Below the pieces are notes generated by a model that saw nothing but the letters and a program-made list of their open reading frames with translations, did not search any database and was not told the DNA's origin. Positions 1 through 4,635 of a DNA stretch of 9,094 nt are shown here, in pieces. Both the position numbers and the translations under genes were made by a program. Each line of letters opens with the position of its first letter. The first letter of the stretch is position 1. The stretch comes from JAGMES01 sp023128035 (lineage in GTDB: Bacteria; Bacillota; Halanaerobiia; DY22613), in the NCBI GenBank assembly GCA_030627905.1, contig DAOVRZ010000152.1, positions 1 to 9,094 of the forward strand. The letters run 5' to 3'.

Positions 1-177
1 AATGCTTTAGATTACAGATTGCTTGATTAGCTCTTTTGTTCCTAAATCAAAATGATTAAATCATTTTGATTAAAACACTTTGAACTCTCATTCAAAGCTT
101 AATGACTTTGCTGATTGCTGTTCACTTTTCAAAGGTCATTTTAATGTCAAACACTGAATGAATTTGTCAGCGACGAC
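1..177 (-). other. 5' leader of a pre-rRNA transcript (16S gene lies beyond the left edge)
   Basis: No protein is readable here. Read on the minus strand, the stretch contains CCTTTGAAAAGTGAACAG (about 119-136), which resembles the 'CTTTGAAAACTGAACA' sequence found in leaders just upstream of Firmicute 16S genes. It is followed by three hairpins. One pairs 101-109 with 131-140 (one bulged base). The next pairs 78-84 with 91-97 (7 bp, 6-nt loop). The last pairs 45-56 with 60-71 (12 bp perfect, 3-nt loop). Such stems are usual in pre-16S processing leaders. The start of 16S itself is not reached. Position downstream of lysS in the same direction matches the arrangement known in Bacillus and many Clostridia. 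The call rests on leader similarity, promoters and context. Confidence 0.7.
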
Positions 178-183
178 TTTTTT

Positions 184-212
184 ATATTATCATCTCTTTT
201 CGAGATTGTCAA
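184..212 (-). promoter_or_regulatory. rRNA operon promoter P2 (proximal)
   Basis: Minus strand: -35 TTGACA (207-212, perfect), 17-bp spacer, -10 TAATAT (184-189). The predicted transcript starts near 177 and runs left into the rRNA leader. The spacer contains a small inverted repeat ATCTC-gaaaa-GAGAT (192-196 with 202-206). Confidence 0.8.
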
Positions 213-332
213 GATGTTTTTTAAATTATTTTTTATTTTAAACCTTGTCTTTTGAATATTTATTTTCAAATCCATGATGCCGAAATAATTCGAACATCGC
301 AGATTTTAAAACCTTTCGAAACGACGTTGTTA

Positions 333-361
333 ATCTTAACACATGATTCTAACCTTGTCAA
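333..361 (-). promoter_or_regulatory. rRNA operon promoter P1 (distal)
   Basis: Minus strand: -35 TTGACA (356-361, perfect), 17-bp spacer, -10 TAAGAT (333-338) preceded by TGT, which gives an extended -10. It lies 149 bp upstream of P2. Tandem strong promoters of this kind are typical of Firmicute rRNA operons. The boundary of the candidate inserted element (378-702) is only about 16 bp upstream of the -35 box. Confidence 0.75.
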
Positions 362-377
362 GAAAGAAAGTATTTAA

Positions 378-702
378 CTCAACTTTCGCAATTCAAATAC
401 AAAACCTCGTTTAATGACATATATAGAAAAAAAAGCAACGCCTAAGTCAGCTCAACTTAGTGAACTCGTTCAGCTAAAGCTGAACATCGGAGCTTCAGTG
501 GGGGATTCTACCCCCACTGAAGATTAAGACCCCTACTTATAGAAGTAGGGGTCTTATTTCAAAAAATTAACTACCAACAGAAAGTATCAGTACTAAATTA
601 AGCTTTCTCTAAAATATAAAGCTATGCAAAGCTGACTTTTTTTAGGAGCTTTTTCTATATACGCCATTAAACACGACCTTGCACCAAACTGCGAAAGTTG
701 TG
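378..702. mobile_element. Candidate non-autonomous transposable element (MITE or IS remnant), 325 bp
   Basis: The ends are inverted repeats: CTCAACTTTCGCA (378-390) against TGCGAAAGTTGTG (690-702), matching at 12 of 13 positions. A direct repeat TATTTAA lies immediately outside both ends (371-377 and 703-709), as expected of a 7-bp target-site duplication. The interior has no open reading frame of note and no recognisable transposase remnant. It does hold the hairpin cluster at 442-556. It sits between the lysS terminator and the rRNA promoters, a typical neutral landing site. The family cannot be named from the sequence. Chance similarity is possible because the repeats are short and the region is A/T-rich. 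Confidence 0.5.
442..556. repeat. Cluster of four perfect hairpins, IS200/IS605-end-like or structured RNA
   Basis: Four consecutive perfect stems are visible. They are: 442-447 with 455-460 (6 bp); GTTCAGCT/AGCTGAAC at 468-475 with 478-485 (8 bp, 2-nt loop); CTTCAGTGGGGG at 493-504 with 511-522 (12 bp, 6-nt loop); and TAAGACCCCTACTT at 525-538 with 543-556 (14 bp, 4-nt loop). They are the most G/C-rich part of an otherwise A/T-rich intergenic region, and together they span 115 bp. Stacked palindromes like these recall the ends of IS200/IS605-type elements and TnpB-associated RNAs, but no tnpA or tnpB is present. That identity is a resemblance from memory, not a demonstrated match. The last hairpin is followed by TTTC, so transcription termination is also possible. 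Confidence 0.6.
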
Positions 703-769
703 TATTTAAATAAATGTTTTGCATTCAAACGAAGATCAACAATAACTCTTCATTCATTTTTATCAATAA

Positions 770-795
770 AGCCAGATAGAATATTCCATCTGGCT
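770..795 (-). terminator. Probable rho-independent terminator of greA-lysS
   Basis: The stem AGCCAGAT (770-777) pairs perfectly with ATCTGGCT (788-795). Inside it, GAA/TTC can pair as well after one mismatch. On the minus strand it lies 17 nt after the lysS stop codon and is followed by TTATTGATA, a modest U-rich tail. Confidence 0.65.
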
Positions 796-811
796 AATTA
801 TATCTTCACAA

Positions 812-2281
812 CTATTTTTCAGGTCGCATTGTTGGAAACAAAATCACATCACGAATCGAAGGTGAATCAGTTAATAACATAATCATCCGATCAATGCCTA
901 TCCCCAAACCGCCTGTTGGAGGCATACCATATTCCAATGCACGAACAAAATCATCATCCATCATCTGTGCTTCGTCATCTCCAGCTTCCCGCTGAACCAC
1001 TTGTGCCATAAATCGTTCCTTTTGATCTATTGGATCATTTAACTCAGAAAATGCATTACACATTTCTCGACCAAAAACAAATCCTTCAAAACGATAAGTC
1101 AAACGAGTATCATCTTCACGACGTTTCGCTAATGGAGAAATATCAACAGGATGATCTGTAATAAATACAGGTTGAATTAAGTGTTCCTCTCCTTTAGCTT
1201 CAAAAACTTCGTTGACTATTTTGCCCCATGTTGTGTTGGGTTTAACTTCAACCCCTAAATCTTTAGCCACCTTACGAGCTTCTTCATCAGATTCAATCTG
1301 AGTAAAATCTACACCAGCATATTCTTTCACAGCATCAACCATAGACAATCTCCGCCAAGGTGGCGTTAAATCAATTTCTTGGCCTTGGTAAGAGATCTTT
1401 GTGGTTCCAAGTACTTCTATGGCTACATGAGCAAACAAATTCTCAGTCAATTCCATCATATCATGATAGTTAGCATGGGCTTGATATAGTTCGCACATAG
1501 TAAACTCTGGATTATGTTTATAAGACATACCTTCATTTCTAAAGCTACGATTAATCTCATAAACTCGCTCAAACCCTCCAACAATCAAACGCTTTAAGTA
1601 CAATTCTGGAGCAATACGTAAATAAAGATCAATATCTAATGCATTATGATGAGTAATAAAAGGACGGGCAGTAGCCCCACCTGCAATAGGATGCATCATA
1701 GGAGTTTCAACTTCTAAAAAATTACGATCATCTAAATAATTACGAATTGAACGGATAATTTTACTCCGAGTAACAAAAGTCTCTTTAACCTCAGGATTTA
1801 CAATCAAATCCAAATATCTTTGACGATAACGAGTCTCTTTATCTTTTAGTCCGTGATATTTTTCTGGAAGAGGTCGCAAAGATTTACTCAACAATTCTAA
1901 AGAGAACGCCCTAATAGTCACTTCTCCTGTTTTCGTTTTAAATACTTCCCCAGTTACACCTATAACATCACCAATATCCATTTTTATAAACAGCTCATAT
2001 AATTCTTCACCAATTATATTTTTTCTAACATATATTTGAATCCTTCCACTCATATCTGTTAGCTCAGCAAAACTAGCTTTTCCTTGACCTCGAATTAGCA
2101 TTAATCGACCAGCAACACTAACTTCCTTGCCTTCGATTTCATCAAAACCTTCTTTAATTTCAATACTATGATGAGTATAATTAAATTTATCAGCATATGG
2201 GCGAATATTTTTTTCACGTAATTCGTCTAATTTTTTTCGTCGCTGTAACATTAATTCATTTAAATCAAGTTGCTGTTCCAT
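812..2281 (-). CDS. lysS: Lysyl-tRNA synthetase, class II
   Basis: The enzyme charges tRNA-Lys with lysine using ATP in the cytoplasm. The 489-aa product has the full length and order of bacterial class II LysRS. An N-terminal OB-fold tRNA-anticodon domain (about residues 50-135, VSVAGRLMLIRGQGKASFAEL) is followed by the class II catalytic core. Motif 2 is FRNEGMSYKHNPEFTM (247-262) and motif 3 is GGLGIGIDRMIMLL (457-470). The TARPFIT segment (204-210) and the GREMCNAFSELNDP segment (404-417) are typical of the family. The start is ATG, preceded by AAGGGGGAG with suitable spacing. It lies 26 bp downstream of the greA stop, so the two are almost certainly co-transcribed, with the rRNA operon next in the same direction. 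No T-box leader is visible. Identification is secure. Confidence 0.98.
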   Translation of the reverse strand: MEQQLDLNELMLQRRKKLDELREKNIRPYADKFNYTHHSIEIKEGFDEIEGKEVSVAGRLMLIRGQGKASFAELTDMSGRIQIYVRKNIIGEELYELFIKMDIGDVIGVTGEVFKTKTGEVTIRAFSLELLSKSLRPLPEKYHGLKDKETRYRQRYLDLIVNPEVKETFVTRSKIIRSIRNYLDDRNFLEVETPMMHPIAGGATARPFITHHNALDIDLYLRIAPELYLKRLIVGGFERVYEINRSFRNEGMSYKHNPEFTMCELYQAHANYHDMMELTENLFAHVAIEVLGTTKISYQGQEIDLTPPWRRLSMVDAVKEYAGVDFTQIESDEEARKVAKDLGVEVKPNTTWGKIVNEVFEAKGEEHLIQPVFITDHPVDISPLAKRREDDTRLTYRFEGFVFGREMCNAFSELNDPIDQKERFMAQVVQREAGDDEAQMMDDDFVRALEYGMPPTGGLGIGIDRMIMLLTDSPSIRDVILFPTMRPEK

Positions 2282-2307
2282 TATAACTCCCCCTTGACAA
2301 AGTCAAT

Positions 2308-2778
2308 TTAAGATATTCCTAAAATTTCATATTTAATAATCCCGATAGGAGCATGAATATCTACTATATCTCCAACTTTCTTACCCAAAATAGCTTTCCC
2401 TAAAGGTGACTCATTAGAAATCTTACAATTCAAAGGATCAGCTTCAACAGACCCAACTAAATGATATGTAACCTCTTGATCAGTATCTAAATCCCTAAGA
2501 GTCACATCTTTACCAAGACTTACAGAATCGCTATCATACTCATCTTCAACTATTTCAGCATTACGTAATAACTGTTCTATTTCTCTAATCCTACCTTCAA
2601 CGAATGCTTGTTCGTTTTTAGCTTCATCAAATTCGGAATTTTCGCTAATGTCACCAAATTCTCTAGCCAGTTTAATACGTTTCGCTATCTCTCGCCGACG
2701 CACAGACTTTAAATGTTGCAGTTCATTTTCTAATTTTTCAAAACCCTCATGCGTTAAAATAACCGCTTCCTCCATCAC
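2308..2778 (-). CDS. greA: Transcription elongation factor GreA
   Basis: GreA binds stalled RNA polymerase through its secondary channel and stimulates cleavage of backtracked transcripts. The 156-aa product has the family's two parts. An N-terminal antiparallel coiled coil (about residues 10-78) carries the acidic tip GDISENSEFDEAK, with D43 and E46 as the expected Mg-coordinating pair. A C-terminal FKBP-like domain (about 83-156) contains SPLGKAILGKKVGDIVDI. Length is normal. The start is uncertain by one codon: GTG at 2778 and ATG at 2775 are adjacent. AAGGAG (2785-2790) is 6 nt from the GTG and 9 nt from the ATG, so either is possible and ATG gives 155 aa. It is the first gene of greA-lysS, driven by the consensus promoter at 2901-2929. 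Confidence 0.97.
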   Translation of the reverse strand: MMEEAVILTHEGFEKLENELQHLKSVRRREIAKRIKLAREFGDISENSEFDEAKNEQAFVEGRIREIEQLLRNAEIVEDEYDSDSVSLGKDVTLRDLDTDQEVTYHLVGSVEADPLNCKISNESPLGKAILGKKVGDIVDIHAPIGIIKYEILGIS

Positions 2779-2846
2779 AATCGTCTCCTTTATTTTAAAT
2801 TTGTCATTGAAACAATAAGTTATAACACTAAAAACCTTTACTAGAA

Positions 2847-2878
2847 AATTAGTGCCAGAATAATTTCTGACACTAATT
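2847..2878 (-). terminator. Leader hairpin of greA-lysS; possible attenuator and end of the upstream unit
   Basis: AATTAGTG-c-CAGAA (2847-2860) pairs with TTCTG-a-CACTAATT (2865-2878): 13 of 14 pairs with a 4-nt loop. On the minus strand it is followed by TTTTC. It lies downstream of the quinate dehydrogenase-like gene, so it can end that transcript. It also lies about 16 nt inside the transcript predicted from the promoter at 2901-2929, so it may act as an attenuator or as a 5'-end stabiliser for greA-lysS mRNA. A second CACTAA copy (2826-2831) could pair with 2849-2854 as an alternative. Confidence 0.6.
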
Positions 2879-2900
2879 ATATCTCTTTTATTAATAATTC

Positions 2901-2929
2901 ATTATAATTTAATCTGTAAAATTTGTCAA
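2901..2929 (-). promoter_or_regulatory. Consensus sigma-A promoter of greA-lysS
   Basis: Minus strand: -35 TTGACA (2924-2929), 17-bp spacer, -10 TATAAT (2901-2906). Both hexamers are perfect. The predicted start is near 2894, giving a leader of about 116 nt before greA. It lies 37 bp beyond the stop codon of the upstream gene, so greA-lysS has its own strong transcription independent of the three-gene module. Confidence 0.85.
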
Positions 2930-2966
2930 GTTCAAAACACCCACCACGTATGCTGTACAAATAAGA

Positions 2967-3890
2967 TTAATGGCGATTTTTTTCTAAAGAATTTAAAATC
3001 TCAATCCTAGGGACAAAAACCATTTCCTCCAAAAGTTCTTCATAATCTGCAGATGTTAATTCTGAAGGTTTTTTACTAGATAAAGTAACTAGTACCCCTT
3101 CCATCACATTTGTTCCAAAAGATCGACCATTAAAATCAGGTGTAGTAGTAATCAAAATCCAAACTCCTCGTTCACGTAACATTTCAATATCTCGAGTTGT
3201 CACAGTATTTGTTAAAATAACTTTTCCTTGAATATTTTCAGGTAAATATTTTTTTATGTAATGAAAATCACCAGCAATAATATCTGCCTCTTCATAAAAT
3301 TTCTTAAAACGATTTTTGACTAAGTTTTGTTTATGACCTGTAGGATATAACATTTTAAAAGGTAGTTTAGTTAAAAAAGGACATAATACCCGAGCCAGCC
3401 TCCTCAACCCTTTCAAAGATTTCAAAGGCACCGGAAGACCTAAAGCAAAAATCACATCCCCAAAAGTAACATCACAACCTTCTTCTACCAAAGCCTCTGC
3501 CATACCAAATCTATCTACCGCACAAGTCATCAACACTTTTTTACCTTGAAGATCTAAATCATACTCATTCCCAAGGTACTTAACAACCTTCCGTTCTAAC
3601 GTATTTTTCAATCCGCTTCCATCAACTACAGGAGTTTTATCAATCAAACGAATCATTTTTTTAGCATCACGAAAAGTATAACGCTTATCACCAGCATATA
3701 TATATAAATCTATACCTCCTAAACCAAAAGCATCTACTTTGCCATCTAAATCTTGAAAAAGCTTTATTGCTTTATCCATATCTCCATCAGTACCAAGACG
3801 CTGAATTATAAATTTTTCACCCAATATTTCCGTCTCTACTACATGATCTCGTTTGGAAGAACCAAGGCTAATACTAATAACCTTCTTCAT
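2967..3890 (-). CDS. Conserved 'quinate/shikimate dehydrogenase-like' protein, function unknown
   Basis: The 307-aa product resembles a family of anaerobic Firmicutes that databases label quinate 5-dehydrogenase; I recognise the label but not a proven function. The centre has a Rossmann-like strand-helix-strand, GKKVLMTCAVDRFGMAEAL (116-134) then GCDVTFGDVIFALGLPVPL. However, the dinucleotide-binding GxGxxG is replaced by CAVDRFG, and I see no shikimate-dehydrogenase catalytic signature. Other likely conserved blocks are AFGLGGIDLYIYAG (54-67), DGSGLKNTLER (90-100), PTGHKQN (183-189) and TTTPDFNGRSFGTNVMEG (248-265). No signal peptide or membrane span is evident, so it should be cytoplasmic. 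The ATG start has a strong GAGGAGGTG site that overlaps the stop codon of the upstream regulator gene (14-bp gap), implying translational coupling. The existence of the gene is certain; the enzymatic name is doubtful. Confidence 0.85.
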   Translation of the reverse strand: MKKVISISLGSSKRDHVVETEILGEKFIIQRLGTDGDMDKAIKLFQDLDGKVDAFGLGGIDLYIYAGDKRYTFRDAKKMIRLIDKTPVVDGSGLKNTLERKVVKYLGNEYDLDLQGKKVLMTCAVDRFGMAEALVEEGCDVTFGDVIFALGLPVPLKSLKGLRRLARVLCPFLTKLPFKMLYPTGHKQNLVKNRFKKFYEEADIIAGDFHYIKKYLPENIQGKVILTNTVTTRDIEMLRERGVWILITTTPDFNGRSFGTNVMEGVLVTLSSKKPSELTSADYEELLEEMVFVPRIEILNSLEKNRH

Positions 3891-3904
3891 TCATAACACC
3901 TCCT

Positions 3905-4426
3905 CTATTTTAAAAACTGTTTAATCATCTCTTCAAGCTTAGAAACTTCAACATAAATATCTTCAGTAATTGGGGATCTTCCAATCTCAATCCCAATAAC
4001 TTTCCCATTTAATAAGGTATCTATAAGATCAATACGCATATCAGAACCAAGAAAAATTATCAAATCATAATCTTTTAAATTTACTAAAATCTCCATCAAT
4101 TGATTAAAAATATCTATTCCCTCTTTTTGCACAAAAGACCATCGTTCCTCTTCTGACATTAGCAAAATAAATTCCACACCTAAATTAAATGCCATTTCCC
4201 TTATCTCATCCCTATTCGCTATAGGAAAACCTACCAGAGCAATTCGTTCACCTTTATAGATTTCACCCAAGCTCTCTAACCGAGAAATAAAAGTTCTCTC
4301 TACTTCCAACTCTCTAGCACAATCAGCCTGTGAGAACCCTTGACTACGAAGATTCAATATTTTAGTAATCATTCGAGAAATTTTATCTTTACTAATAACT
4401 TTGTCTCCAATACGAATGAGTTCCAA
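3905..4426 (-). CDS. Helix-turn-helix transcriptional regulator with Rossmann-like C-terminal domain
   Basis: The 173-aa product has an N-terminal helix-turn-helix of Cro/XRE type (about residues 16-55: GFSQADCARELEVERTFISRLESLGEI). The C-terminal half (60-165) alternates predicted strands and helices: RIALVGFPIA, VEFILLM, YDLIIFLGS, GKVIGIEIG. That suggests a Rossmann-like ligand-sensing fold. No membrane segment or metal-binding cysteine cluster is seen. The start is TTG (4424-4426) behind GAGGTGA (4431-4437). It lies immediately upstream of, and is probably coupled to, the quinate dehydrogenase-like gene and diverges from the Mur ligase gene, the usual arrangement of a local regulator. The predicted start of its own transcript falls at the edge of a palindrome (4472-4491), suggesting autoregulation. 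The ligand is unknown. Confidence 0.85.
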   Translation of the reverse strand: MELIRIGDKVISKDKISRMITKILNLRSQGFSQADCARELEVERTFISRLESLGEIYKGERIALVGFPIANRDEIREMAFNLGVEFILLMSEEERWSFVQKEGIDIFNQLMEILVNLKDYDLIIFLGSDMRIDLIDTLLNGKVIGIEIGRSPITEDIYVEVSKLEEMIKQFLK

Positions 4427-4445
4427 TTTATCACCTCACAATGGT

Positions 4446-4468
4446 AAAGTATCCATAAAAGATACTTT
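4446..4468 (-). promoter_or_regulatory. Inverted repeat in the regulator's mRNA leader
   Basis: AAAGTATC (4446-4453) and GATACTTT (4461-4468) form a perfect 8-bp inverted repeat with a 7-nt loop. It lies 8 nt upstream of the regulator's ribosome binding site and inside its predicted leader. It shares the AGTATC core with further copies at 4491-4496 and, as GATAC, at 4586-4590. It could be an operator or an RNA hairpin. Confidence 0.45.
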
Positions 4469-4471
4469 TTA

Positions 4472-4491
4472 TGTGCACGATATTGTGTACA
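4472..4491. promoter_or_regulatory. Candidate operator palindrome
   Basis: TGTGCAC (4472-4478) and GTGTACA (4485-4491) are the arms of a 20-bp imperfect palindrome in which 8 of 10 base pairs are symmetrical. It abuts the predicted start point (about 4490) of the regulator gene's transcript. A repressor bound here would block that promoter. Which protein binds is an inference; the adjacent helix-turn-helix gene is the obvious candidate. Confidence 0.45.
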
Positions 4492-4496
4492 GTATC

Positions 4497-4525
4497 ATTG
4501 TAACAAATTAATATGTAGAATACAA
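4497..4525 (-). promoter_or_regulatory. Promoter of the regulator/quinate dehydrogenase-like pair
   Basis: Minus strand: -35 TTGTAT (4520-4525, three of six consensus bases), 17-bp spacer, -10 TACAAT (4497-4502, five of six) preceded by TGT, an extended -10 that can compensate for the weak -35. The predicted start is near 4490, giving a leader of about 64 nt. Confidence 0.5.
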
Positions 4526-4561
4526 TATTTTAATGGAAATTAATACTAAAATAATATATAC

Positions 4562-4583
4562 AAGTACTATAATAATACTACTT
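4562..4583 (+). promoter_or_regulatory. Mur ligase -10 region embedded in an imperfect palindrome
   Basis: TATAAT (4568-4573) is a perfect -10 hexamer on the plus strand, but no good -35 lies at 16-18 bp, which suggests an activator-dependent or weak promoter. The hexamer is inside a 22-bp imperfect palindrome (4562-4572 against 4573-4583, 9 of 11 pairs). The A/T-rich composition makes a chance match possible. Confidence 0.35.
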
Positions 4584-4635
4584 AAGATACCAAATAATAA
4601 TTAAAAGTAGGAAAGTAAGTAAGGGGGCAAAACCA

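Noticed and set aside
1..811. tRNA genes or a CRISPR array in the left intergenic region
   Set aside because: No cloverleaf with a GGTTCGAATCC-type T-arm is present, and there are no regularly spaced direct repeats; the repeats seen are hairpins.
679..882. Open reading frame of 67 codons on the plus strand beside and overlapping lysS
   Set aside because: It overlaps the end of lysS and its terminator on the opposite strand, has no ribosome binding site, and its protein is low-complexity and unrecognisable.
2779..2900. T-box leader controlling lysS
   Set aside because: No AGGGUGGNACCGCG-like sequence or long stem I structure is present in the leader.
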